From Hypoxylon rubiginosum (taxonomy: Eukaryota > Ascomycota > Sordariomycetes > Xylariales > Hypoxylaceae), in assembly GCA_902806565.1 (NCBI GenBank), contig CADCXA010000066.1, positions 310,001 to 374,000 of the forward strand: a DNA stretch of 64,000 bases, written 5' to 3'. Shown here piece after piece: positions 23,446 to 34,435 of this stretch (the first letter of the stretch is position 1; each line of letters opens with the position of its first letter). The notes below the pieces were generated by a model, which was not told where the DNA came from, searched no databases, and saw only the letters and a list, made by a program, of their open reading frames with translations. The translations under genes and the position numbers were made by a program.

Positions 23446-26400
23446 AACTCTACAGGCCGCATTCGGAGTCAATACCTATCCCTTGAAGAACTCAGCAATT
23501 CTGGACTCAGGGACCACTATTCACATCTTCAATCGACTCAGCCGATTCCTGTCATACCGAACAGCACACACTGGAGACGCGATCTTCGCAGGAGACTCAG
23601 TTGTGCCTGTACAAGGATATGGAGAAGTGGATGTACGTCTAAAGAGTCCAGAAGGAGCAAGGCTCCTACGATTGCGAGACGTAGCATACTGTGAAGGATT
23701 CGCATGCAATGTGGTGTCATTGAGGCTCCTAAGAAGAATGGGATACTGGTGGGACCACAAAGGCACGAATAACTGCCTACGAAGAAAGGATGATTCCGTC
23801 CTGTGCACCATTATTGACAGACAGGACCAATACGTCTTGGAGGATCTTCCTGAGAACTTCACCAATTACTCATTCCACACAAGAAGCGTCAAGTTTAACA
23901 GCTGGACGGAGCGACCTCCAAGCACGGCAACTAGCGAACTATGGCACCTACGATTCGGCCACCCAGGACCAGAAGCCCTTAATCACGCGACTGGTCACTC
24001 TCGGGGGGTGAAGATTAAGGAGTCTGGCCCAACCAAGAAGACCGATCGAATCACTACAGTGAAGTGCGACGCGTGTGGCTGTGGAAAGGCCAAGAAGCTC
24101 AATTATCGCAAGCGTCGCGAACGACCAAGCAAGCCAGGTGAACGTTTAGCTATTGATTTCCACGACTTGGAAACAGACTCTCAAGGATATTGGTGTATAA
24201 TGCTGATCACTGATAGATGTACGGGATGGGCCTGGGACTTCTATCTCAAAGATCGTACTTCAGACTCAATTATCGAAGTCCTAGACTGGATATTCGGAAT
24301 CATTCGGAAACAGCACCAACTCAATATTGAAGCTATCGAGTGTGACAACGAGCTAGTGACAAGAAAGCACGCCGTACGAGATCACATTCAACAGACACAC
24401 CATATTAAACTCGAGCCCTCGGCACCAGATACGCAAGATCAGAATGGAGGCGCCGAACGCTCGGGGGGTGTAATTAAGCAGAAAGCTCGAACGATGAGAA
24501 TAGGATCAAAGCTTCCGAGTTTCCTATGGGTAGAGGTTTTCAAAGCTGCTACCTACCTCTACAATCGCACTCCTAAGTATAACCTCAACTGGCAATCTCC
24601 ATACGAGCGCTTCTACACTTATTTGGCTTTCAGAGACGGTGTAGTCACCGACAAGAGACCACATCAAGCTCACCTAAGGGTGTATGGATGTAAGGCGTTT
24701 GCGCTCACTGCAGAGGCAAAGCGAAAACAGAACCGACGCCAACGTCTCAATCCGAAAGCATGGATAGGCTACCTAGTAGGCTACAGCTCCACGAATATTT
24801 ACAATATCTGGGTCCCTACGTTAGGACGAGTCATCAAAACACGAGACGTCACATTTGACGAAGACACTACGTTCAACGGAGATATCTCATCCTTGAAGGA
24901 TGACCTGTTGCACACAACAGAGGAGAATATCCGAGACCTAGTTAACCAGGTCGCCACCCTGCAAAACGCAGAAAGAGAGGCTGACCCAGGGCCATCGGCT
25001 CCTGAAGAAGACGAGACAGAGGCAGAAATGCCAGCAGAAGATGAAGGCGAGCAAGACCGTGAAGTGGATGGCGATAACGGAGAATGTGACAACGAAGAAG
25101 CTGAAGGGCTTGATCACCCCTACACTGAAGCTGTATTCATGCCATACCCTACTCCCGATGCTACTCCTCCACCGGCTGCTTCGTTATTCACTGCAACAAT
25201 AAGAGAAGGGTTGAGCGCCGTGAATCACGCCTCCCCGGATACCGACATAGAAGAAGGGTTGAGCGCCGTGAATCACGCCTCCCCGGATATGATCAAGAAA
25301 CCAAGGTTGAGCGCCGTGAATCACGCCTCCCGCAACAAAATAGAGAAAACAAGGTTGAGCGCCGTGAATCACGCCTCCCGAAACAAAAATATGAGAGACG
25401 CTGTCCCAGTAGGTCGAGCTGCAGCTCTCAGCGCGCTCCCGAAGCAGACCAAGAGGGATTCACCCACCTCTTATTCCGGAGCCACGGACCACGCAACGAG
25501 TTGGGAGGCCACGTTCAATGCAGGACGCCTAACCTCGGCGATGGGATCAATGCACGGAAAGCCAGTGAGCAAGGCACAAGTAGCACGGATGACACATCAT
25601 CCGCGACGCTATCCTACAAGCCAAGCAAATCCAAATTCAGTACCACGCCCGGGATCATATGAACCTGAGAGGCTGCAGAGACTCCTGCAAAGAAAGCAGA
25701 GAATCCATAGGAGGGATCTACCACCTCCCCCGAAAACTCACAAGGAGTTACGGGACCATGCCCTAGGGCAAGGATTCAGAGAAGCTGAGAAATCACACCT
25801 GGATAGCCACAAGGAGATGAACTCCTGGGTTGAATGTGAACAACAGACCGCTAATGGCAAGCAGATTCTAGACTGCATGTGGGTATACGTGTATAAATTC
25901 GATAAACACGGATGGTTTATAAAGTGCAAAGCAAGGCTGGTGGTCCGAGGAGACCAGCAGACCAAAGACGAGCACCTAAACACCTACGCCTCAACATTAG
26001 CCGGAAGATCATTCCGAACCCTTATTGCAATTGCAGCAAGATTCGACCTCGAGCTAATCCAGTACGATGCAGTTAACGCATTCGTGAACGCAAATCTAGA
26101 CAAGGAAATCTATATGAGGATGCCTCCAGGGTACCGGAAACGCCAGACCATTCTACGTCTGCTGAAAGCGTTATACGGATTGAGAGAATCTCCCCTACTT
26201 TGGCAAAAGGAGCTGACCAAGACACTCACGGAATTAGGCTTCTCAGCCGTTCCCCACGAGCCTTGCTGCTTCTCCAAAGACGGAGTGCTAATCTTCTTCT
26301 ATGTTGACGATATCGTCCTCGCATACCAAGGCCACAGGCAACAAGCAGTAGACGCAGTGGTATCACAGCTACGAGAGAAGTACCAACTTACAGGCGGAGA

Positions 26401-27373
26401 TGACTTGCAGTGGTTTCTCGGAATCGAAGTGATCAGAGACCGAGATAAGAGACTGATCTGGCTTTCTCAATCCTCATACGTGGACAAGTTAAGCAAACTG
26501 TTAACAAATGAGAAACCAGGAATTATCCCTTCAACTCCTATGAGAAACAAGGAACTGTTACCTTCGTCAGAATTGGCTTCCCTACAGTCTATTCAACGAT
26601 ACCAACAAAAGATCGGATCGATACTGTACGCAGCAGTGATCACACGTCCCGATATTGCTTTCGCAGCCTCCCGACTGGCCAGATTCAATATGAATCCCAG
26701 CAACGAGCACCATTCTGAAGCCGACCGACTAATTCGATACCTCCTTGCCACCCAATACCTGTCCTTACAATACGGACATGCCGATACATTCGAAGTAGCC
26801 AGCGACGCCTCGTTTGCCGACAACACCCTCGATCGAAAGAGTTCACAAGCATACGTAATGAAGCTGTTTGGAGGAGTGATTGGATGGCGTGCGAACAAGC
26901 AAGACACAGTGACTACTTCTACAACAGAAGCGGAGTTGTTGTCTCTTGCGCAGGCTGCAAAGGAAGCCATGTTCGTATCGCGTCTAATCACAGAGCTCGG
27001 TGTGAGTCTGGATGACTCGAGGATTACAATACACTGTGACAATAAGCAAACGATCAGGCTGGTACACGCAGACATTGCGTTACTTCAAACCAAGCTGCGG
27101 CACGTGGATATTCACAACCACTGGCTACGGCAGGAGGCACTCGCAAATCGGATTAAAGTCACCTATGTCCCTACGAAGGATATGATGGCAGATGGTCTCA
27201 CCAAGGCACTTGCTGCAAAGGAATTCGCCGCATTCACTCGACAATTAAACCTAGTGGATGTACAGGAGAGAATCGAATCCAGACGGATTCGCGAGCTCAC
27301 AGAGGAGGACTTCGACAGGATAGAGGACTCCTTGCCTGGCGGAGAAAGCGATACGTACATGATTGACAATTAA
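23408..27373 (+). CDS. pol: Copia Pol: protease, integrase, reverse transcriptase, RNase H
   Basis: Open in the gag frame from the UGA to the TAA at 27371-27373, about 1321 codons. No ATG occurs before the protease active site (ILDSGTT, near 23503-23523), so it is probably made only as a Gag-Pol readthrough product. Order: aspartic protease; integrase with an HHCC finger (LWHLRFGH … CDACGCG) and catalytic D, D, E at about 24153 (IDFHDLE), 24342 (ECDNE) and 24450 (GGAERSGG), ending with a GKAR-free copia-type NRTP region (YLYNRTPKY); an acidic linker and four 48-bp repeats; reverse transcriptase (QYDAVNAFVNA … FYVDDIVLA, YVDD at 26300-26311); RNase H (SDASFADN … STTEAELLSL … HCDNK). All key residues are present, so the enzyme set looks functional. 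Confidence 0.95.
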   Translation, partial: LVRVIGRTKGTFSTLQAAFGVNTYPLKNSAILDSGTTIHIFNRLSRFLSYRTAHTGDAIFAGDSVVPVQGYGEVDVRLKSPEGARLLRLRDVAYCEGFACNVVSLRLLRRMGYWWDHKGTNNCLRRKDDSVLCTIIDRQDQYVLEDLPENFTNYSFHTRSVKFNSWTERPPSTATSELWHLRFGHPGPEALNHATGHSRGVKIKESGPTKKTDRITTVKCDACGCGKAKKLNYRKRRERPSKPGERLAIDFHDLETDSQGYWCIMLITDRCTGWAWDFYLKDRTSDSIIEVLDWIFGIIRKQHQLNIEAIECDNELVTRKHAVRDHIQQTHHIKLEPSAPDTQDQNGGAERSGGVIKQKARTMRIGSKLPSFLWVEVFKAATYLYNRTPKYNLNWQSPYERFYTYLAFRDGVVTDKRPHQAHLRVYGCKAFALTAEAKRKQNRRQRLNPKAWIGYLVGYSSTNIYNIWVPTLGRVIKTRDVTFDEDTTFNGDISSLKDDLLHTTEENIRDLVNQVATLQNAEREADPGPSAPEEDETEAEMPAEDEGEQDREVDGDNGECDNEEAEGLDHPYTEAVFMPYPTPDATPPPAASLFTATIREGLSAVNHASPDTDIEEGLSAVNHASPDMIKKPRLSAVNHASRNKIEKTRLSAVNHASRNKNMRDAVPVGRAAALSALPKQTKRDSPTSYSGATDHATSWEATFNAGRLTSAMGSMHGKPVSKAQVARMTHHPRRYPTSQANPNSVPRPGSYEPERLQRLLQRKQRIHRRDLPPPPKTHKELRDHALGQGFREAEKSHLDSHKEMNSWVECEQQTANGKQILDCMWVYVYKFDKHGWFIKCKARLVVRGDQQTKDEHLNTYASTLAGRSFRTLIAIAARFDLELIQYDAVNAFVNANLDKEIYMRMPPGYRKRQTILRLLKALYGLRESPLLWQKELTKTLTELGFSAVPHEPCCFSKDGVLIFFYVDDIVLAYQGHRQQAVDAVVSQLREKYQLTGGDDLQWFLGIEVIRDRDKRLIWLSQSSYVDKLSKLLTNEKPGIIPSTPMRNKELLPSSELASLQSIQRYQQKIGSILYAAVITRPDIAFAASRLARFNMNPSNEHHSEADRLIRYLLATQYLSLQYGHADTFEVASDASFADNTLDRKSSQAYVMKLFGGVIGWRANKQDTVTTSTTEAELLSLAQAAKEAMFVSRLITELGVSLDDSRITIHCDNKQTIRLVHADIALLQTKLRHVDIHNHWLRQEALANRIKVTYVPTKDMMADGLTKALAAKEFAAFTRQLNLVDVQERIESRRIRELTEEDFDRIEDSLPGGESDTYMIDN
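25211..25402 (+). repeat. Coding minisatellite, 48 bp x 4, in the Pol linker
   Basis: Units start at 25211, 25259, 25307 and 25355, exactly 48 bp apart. Each encodes LSAVNHAS plus eight variable residues. The first about 25 bases of each unit are unchanged, the second half varies. The 48-bp period keeps frame, so copy number can vary without breaking Pol. It lies between integrase and reverse transcriptase. Confidence 0.95.
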
Positions 27374-27432
27374 GAGACATCAGAGAATAAGTCCTAATTG
27401 CTCAGGCTTCTCTATTAAGGATAGACAAGCCT

Positions 27433-27441
27433 GGGGGGGTG
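27433..27441 (+). other. Polypurine tract
   Basis: A run of seven G followed by TG immediately precedes the 3' LTR at 27442; this is the expected plus-strand primer position. Confidence 0.75.
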
Positions 27442-27623
27442 TGTTAGATAATAAGAGGTTATTCTGGAGGACCTATTCAGGTCCTGCGCACAGGCCAACG
27501 GCCGGAGCCGCAATAACCTTATTACGAGGCTATTCTAAGGAATCGCGAGAACACGTACAATTAGGAGACACACACTTAATACACACAATTAACCCCCTAA
27601 TTGAATACACACGTTATCTGACA
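27442..27623 (+). repeat. 3' LTR of the copia element
   Basis: 182 bp, same ends and same internal sequence as the 5' LTR by direct reading. Confidence 0.95.
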
Positions 27624-27628
27624 ATAGC
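27624..27628. other. Target-site duplication, right copy (ATAGC)
   Basis: Exact copy of the five bases preceding the 5' LTR. Confidence 0.9.
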
Positions 27629-27899
27629 AAGAGTTAAACATACAGTAAAATACCTCTCTATGCCATTTCTCCTATCAAGAACACTCACATCCCCTTATGA
27701 TCGAGGAGCTCGTTACTAAATTATCTTCCAATACCCGAAGACGATAACTGTTACTTGCAATTGGCCTTGTCTTGGGGCGCGGGTGCGACTGCCAACTCAT
27801 CACAACCTGCCTAGGTTTCTTTCTGCCGTTTTGTAGCTTTCGCGGGCCACTCTTATTTCGACCTCACTTTTCTTACCAGCGTGAATCAAATATACTCAG
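27629..27899. other. Non-mutated flank right of the copia insertion
   Basis: About 270 bp of normal composition between the insertion and the large AT block. With 21660-21816 it forms an island of roughly 430 bp into which the copia inserted. No gene recognised. Confidence 0.6.
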
Positions 27900-28344
27900 G
27901 TTTTAAAAAGGGAATTTAACAAAATTCTCAGTTAATCAACCTATTTTTAATATTAGTATAATCTATATTTATAAAAGTTAATATAACTGCAGTTTCCTAA
28001 GCACTCGGTTTTTATACTTACTTAATATAAAAACCACTACGAATCATAACCGAACCCGACAGGTACCTAGGTACTTTAACGGCAAAATGTGGTTTTAAGA
28101 AACGGTTATAAAACGGTATTATAATAAGTTATATAAATACCGTTTATTAAATATATAATATAACCTTAAGAATAATTATTTTTTATATAACAATAAAATT
28201 AAAAAAATAGCCTTTTTTTTTCTTTTAATTTTTTATTATTTTTATTTTTTTTATTTAAATAAAATAAAATCTTTTTATTATTTTATATAAAATTTAAATT
28301 TTAAACTTTTATATATATTTATTAAATTAAGTTTTTATTATTTT

Positions 28345-28650
28345 ATTAATTAAACTATAAATTTATAAACTAATTAAATACTTAAAATCCTTTTATATTT
28401 TTATATTTTTTTTATTTTTATATTTTAATTTTTATTTTAATTATAATATAATTAATATTAAAAAACTATATAAAATATATTTTATTAAATAATATAAATT
28501 ATTAAGGTTTTTATAAAAAATTTAAATTAATATTACGCTTTAAAAAATAAATAAATTAAACGTGTATTATATAATAATTAATATAATTAATTATATATTT
28601 AATATATATTAAAAGTTTTAATAAAAAATAAAACCGATAATTATAAAAAA
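28345..28650 (+). repeat. Dispersed AT repeat family A, copy 1
   Basis: Shares with copies near 29532 and 30235 a core containing AATTTATAA, TAATTAAATA-TTTAAAAT and, about 150 bp later, AAATAATATAAATTATTAA. Copies 1 and 3 also share a further stretch ending near AATAATTATAAAAA. Confidence 0.6.
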
Positions 28651-29531
28651 CTTTAATAAAAAATAAAACTAATAATTATAAAAGCTATAAATAATTATAA
28701 AAATTATAAATAATTATAAATAATTATAAATAATTTTAATAATTATAATAACTTTTAATAATTTATATAAGTTTAATAATACCGGTATTATTAATATTAT
28801 TAATATAATTAATATCGTTGATATTTTTAATTATATAAAATTAAAGTTTTTAAAAAAATTAAAAAATAATAAAATATATAAAATATATAAAATATATAAA
28901 ATATATAAAATATATATAAATAAAAAATATATATAAATAAAAAATAAATTATAATAAAAATAAAAATATAATATAAAATAATATAAAATAATATATATAT
29001 AAATTTTAAAATAAAAAATATAATATAAAATAATATAAAATTTAATAAAAAATAAAAAATAATAATATAAATAATAATAAAACTTTAAATATAAAAATAA
29101 AAATATATAAAATAATATAAAATAAAATATATAATATATTAAATATATATAAATATAAATAAAAATTAAATAAAAATAAAAAAATAAACAAATTTAATAA
29201 AAAATAATATAATAAATAATAAAAATAATAATAATAAATAATAATAAAAACAATTAAAAAAATAAAATATAAATATATATAAAAGATAAATTATAAAAAA
29301 TAATATATATATATTAAAAATATAATATAATATAAATATATATAAAAAGTAAGTTATAAAAAATAATATATATATATTAAAAATAAAATATAATATAAAA
29401 CAATTTAAAAAAATTAAAAAATAAAAAAAAAATTAAAAAATATAAAATAAATTAAAATAAAAATAAAAATATAATATAAAATAAAATATATAAATTAAAA
29501 AAAAAGGATTTAAATTTTTAATATAATATAT

Positions 29532-29702
29532 ATAATTAATTAACTTATAAATTTATAAGTTAATTAAATATTTAAAATTATTTTATATTATTAAATTTTT
29601 TTTTGTTTTTATATTTTAATTTTTTTTTTAATTATTATATAATAAAAAATAAAAAACTATATATAAAACATGTTTTTTTAAATAATATAAATTATTAATA
29701 AT
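29532..29702 (+). repeat. Dispersed AT repeat family A, copy 2
   Basis: Diverged and shorter copy of the unit at 28345; the same landmarks occur in the same order. Confidence 0.55.
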
Positions 29703-30234
29703 ATAAAAAATAATAAGAAAATATAAATAAATATATAAAATATAAACTTAAAATAAAATAAACTAATAATTTATAAAAATAAAATATAAGAATTATTAAA
29801 TAATAATAAAAATTATATTTAAATATATAAAATAAATAATAAAATAAAATAAAAATAAAAATATAATATAAAATAAAAATATAAATATATATAAAAATTA
29901 AATTATAAAAACATTAAAAATAAATAAAATATAAAATATTTAAAATATATAATAATAAAAAATAAATTAAAATAAAAATAAAAATATATTATAAAATAAA
30001 ATATATAAATTTTAAAATAAAAAAGTTTAAGTATTTAATATAATATAAATAATAATAAAAATAAACTTAAATATTTTAAGATTAATAATTTTTAAAATTT
30101 TAATATAATTTTATATATTTATAATAATAAATATTTTATAATTAAAAATATAAATATATAAATATATATATAATATAAATTAAAATATATAAATATTAAA
30201 ATAAAAATTCTTTAAATATTTAATATAATATAAA

Positions 30235-30540
30235 TAATTAATTAAATAATAAATTTATAAGTTAATTAAATATTTAAAATTATATTATATTTTTTTTATT
30301 TTTTTATTTTTATAATTTAATTTTTATTTTAATAATAATATAATTAAAATTAAATAATTATATAAAATAAGTTTTTTAAATAATATAAATTATTAAGATT
30401 TTTTTAATATTTTTAAATTAATATTAAATTATAAAAAAAAGTTAATTATATATATATTATATAATAATTAATATAATTAATTTTATATTTAATATATATT
30501 AAATATTTTAATAAAGAATAAAGTTAATAATTATAAAAAT
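30235..30540 (+). repeat. Dispersed AT repeat family A, copy 3
   Basis: Third copy, colinear with copy 1 over about 300 bp with many A/G and C/T differences. Confidence 0.6.
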
Positions 30541-32417
30541 TATATATATATATAAAATAAATTATAATAAAAATAAAAATATATAAAATATAAATAATAA
30601 TATAAAATATAATATATAAAATATAAATAAATATAAAATAAATTATAATAAAAATAAAAATAAATTTAATATAAATTAAAATAAACTAATATATATAAAA
30701 AAAATAAAACTAAAAATAATAATATATAAAATATATATAAATATAAAAAAATAAAGAATTAATATATAAAAAAAAAATTTAAAAAAAAATACAACATATA
30801 ATAAAAATAAAAAAACAAAAAATAATAATATTAAAAATAATAAATATTAAAATATAAATATATATAAAATTAAATTATAAAAACATTAAGAATATATAAA
30901 ATATAAAATATATTATAATATAAAATAAATAAAAGTAATAAAAATAATATATTATAAAATAAATTATATAAATTTTATATTAAAAGAATTTAAATATTTT
31001 ATAATAAAAAATATAAATATATAAATATATATATAATATATATATAAAATATAAAATATAATAGTTTTAATTATTTATTAATTAAATTATATAAAAATAA
31101 AATACTTTTTTTTTAAATTAATATAAAACATTTATAAGATTAAAATTTTGAAATTTTTTAAAACTTTAAATATAAATTTTTAAATTAAATTTAAATTTAT
31201 ATTAAATTAAAATTAATATATAATACTATAAAAAATATATAAAAGTTTATTATAAAATATTTTAAATATAAAAACTTAAAGTTAAAATTAAAAGTGTTAA
31301 AATATTAATTTTTAAATTTTAATAATTTATTATTTAAAATAAATATAAAAAGTTATAATTAAATGTATAATTTTATATAAATAAAATAACTTTAAAAAAT
31401 TAAAATAAAATTAAAATATATATTTATAAATAAAATCTTAAAATTTAAAAAAATAATATTATAATATTTATATTAATTAAAATTTAATTTAAAAAAATAG
31501 TAAAATTTAAAAATAAATTTCTTTATATTTTAACTTTTAACCTTTAATTTAATATTTTATAAAATAATAATAAAAAATAAATAATAAAAGTTTAAAATTA
31601 TATAAATATTTATAAATATATAAAATAATTATATAAAAATAAATAATATAAAATATAATTAATATTAATATTATTTATATATTTAAATTTAATATAAATT
31701 TTAATTTATATTTTTATAAAACTTTTATATATTTTTTAAACCTTAAAATATTAATTTATAAATAAATATATAATTAATATATAATTTTAAAAATAAATAA
31801 AAATAAAAAACTTTATAAAATAATTTATTATATTATATAAATTAAAAACTTTTTTTTTTATTTTATAAAAAGTTTAAATATTAATATTTATAAAAATATA
31901 TAAATATATTAAAAATCGTTTATTAATAAATTATATATTTATAAAAATAATAATAAATATTTTAATTTAAATTTAACTTATAAAATATTAAAAATTTAAA
32001 AATTAATTTTTTAAAAACTATATATTTTAATAATAATATTATATATATTTATTTTATATATATATTTTAAATTTATTTATAAATAAAGTTTTAAAGTTTT
32101 ATAAAATTATATAAAACTTTTATAAAATATTAAATTTAAAAATATTTAAAATTTAAAAAAAAAACCTATTTTAAATTTAAATTTATGAATAATATTAAAT
32201 AAAACAAAATTAAATATTAAATACAAAAAATAAATAATAAATATATATAATATAAATAATATAAAATAAAAATATAATAATAATAATAAAATAACTTTCT
32301 TTTAAAAATGAAATTAATAAATATTTATAAATATTTATTTAAAAATATTATTAAATAAAAATTCTTTTTTAAAAAAACATATCGGTTACTCGCGAAACAA
32401 GTAACTTTAAAAACTAG

Positions 32418-32590
32418 TAATATATATATTTAATTAAAAAATTAATTATATATATTAAATATATATTTTTTAATTATATATGTTTTTATAATTTCTTAAA
32501 ATAACTTTATAATAAAATTATTATAACTTTAATTATTAATTTATATATAAAATTTAAATAAGTTTTTTAAAATAATTTTTTATTATTTAA
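32418..32590 (+). repeat. 173-bp direct repeat, left copy
   Basis: Matches 50235-50407 almost base for base; the few differences I see are nearly all transitions, fitting RIP. The unit starts with a palindrome-rich TTAATTAAAAAATTAATTA-like stretch. Confidence 0.85.
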
Positions 32591-34155
32591 TATATTTTTT
32601 TAAGCTTATTTATTTTTAATAAAAAAACTTAAATAATTAAAATTTATTTTTTAATATCTTTTAATTGTTAATTATATATATATCGCTTTTTTTATTAAAA
32701 GTTTTTTTTTTATTTTATTAAAATCTTTTTTTATAAGTTTATAAATTTATTTAAATTTAATTCTTTTTTATATATTTATTAAATTTAATTATTAAATAAA
32801 TATAATAAATTTCTTTATAATAAATACTTTAATAAAACCGTTTATTATTATATTTTTTATAAAAATATAAATGATTTTAATTTAATTTATAAGTGTTTTT
32901 TATTATAATTAATAATTATAAATATTTATATATTATAATTTAATTTAAAATAATATAATATTTATATATATTAATTTAATTATTTATTTATTATTATAAT
33001 ATATTATAATTTTTAAATTATTTAAACTTATATTAAACTTTATAATTAAATATAATATAAATATGGTTTTTTTTATAATTTATATAAAAAATAATAACTT
33101 TGTTTTTATTATAAAAATAATTATTATATTTTATTTATTTATACGTTATTTAATTATTTTTTTAAATAACTTTATTATATATATTTATAAACTTTTTTAA
33201 TTAAAAATATTATTAATAAGTAAAACGTTATTAGTTATTTTAAATATATTAATATATTTATATTATAAAAATAAATATTAAATAATAAAAAAATATTAAA
33301 TTAATTAATTAATTTTAAAGTAATATTTATTATTAAAATTTATATTAAATCTAGCTAGTTAAAAAGTTATAAAAATAATATTAAAACATATATTTATTAT
33401 TATATATAATATTAATTTAATTTTTTATTAATATTATTAAATAAATTATAAAAAAGTTAATTTTAATAAAAATAATAATTCTTTGTTTTTTATAAAAGTT
33501 AAAAAAATAATTTTTAATTTCTTATTTATTAATAGTTTATTTAATTTATTTATATATAAAAATTAAAAAAGCTAGATTAATTTCTTATTTTAATTTTTAA
33601 TTATTTTAATTTTAAGAAATTATTATAAATTATTTTCATTTATAAGTTAATATTTTTTTTATAATTATAATATTATTATATTTATTATTTATTATTTATA
33701 ATTTTAATATATAAAAATAATATTATTAATATAAAAAAAAATTAATATTTTATTTTTAAAAAAATAATAAAACTTATAAAAAATAATTAAAAAGTTTAAT
33801 TTTATAAATATCTTAATTAGTTTTTTTTATTAAAATAAAATTCTTTTTTTTAATTTATATAACATTTTTAATAAATATAAAATAATCTAACGTTTTTAAT
33901 ATCTTAAAAATATCTTTATATAAATTTCTTTATTTAAATTTATATTTATAAATATATTAATTATATTATATTAAATTAATTTAAAATTAAATTTTATTAT
34001 AATTATAATAAAAATTTAAAATAATTTTCTAGTTAATATTAAAATATAAATATTTAAATACTTATTTTTAGTTTATTAATTTCCTTAAATTATTAATTTT
34101 ATTTTATATTTTATAAATTATTTATATTTATTAAATTTATATATATATATTTATA

Positions 34156-34435
34156 TTATAATAAAACTTTATTTTTATACCAATAACTTTTAATTTAAAT
34201 AATAATTATATTATTATTTATTTTAAATTATATTTAACTTAAAAAATAACTTAAAAAATATTTTAATTAATATATTTAAAATATCTTATAAAAAAGTATA
34301 TATTTTTATAATATATAACTATTTAATTATATAAAAGATTTTATAAGTTTTTTTAAAAAAAAATAAAAAGAATTTAATTATAAAATAATTATATAACTTT
34401 TTATAAAATATTAATTACTATATTTTATTATAACC
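34156..34435 (+). repeat. 280-bp direct repeat, left copy
   Basis: Colinear with 46069-46349 over its whole length, with scattered C/T and G/A differences. Same orientation. Confidence 0.85.

Larger units (their letters stand above)
21817..27623 (+). mobile_element. Complete Ty1/copia LTR retrotransposon
   Basis: 5807 bp from TG to CA, flanked on both sides by the 5-bp target duplication ATAGC (21812-21816 and 27624-27628). The two LTRs are 182 bp and read identical. Order: LTR, primer site, gag, protease, integrase, reverse transcriptase, RNase H, polypurine tract, LTR; integrase before reverse transcriptase defines the copia (Pseudoviridae) group. Both reading frames are undamaged except for the single UGA between gag and pol. 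The base composition is normal although it sits between AT-rich, mutated blocks. This indicates a recent insertion that has not been through RIP. Confidence 0.97.

Noticed and set aside
23236..23472. Antisense frame over the gag-pol junction
   Set aside because: It overlaps conserved zinc-knuckle coding on the other strand and has no features of its own.
25211..25402. CRISPR-like repeat pattern
   Set aside because: Regular 48-bp units are translated within Pol of a fungal retrotransposon; there are no independent spacers and the genome is eukaryotic.
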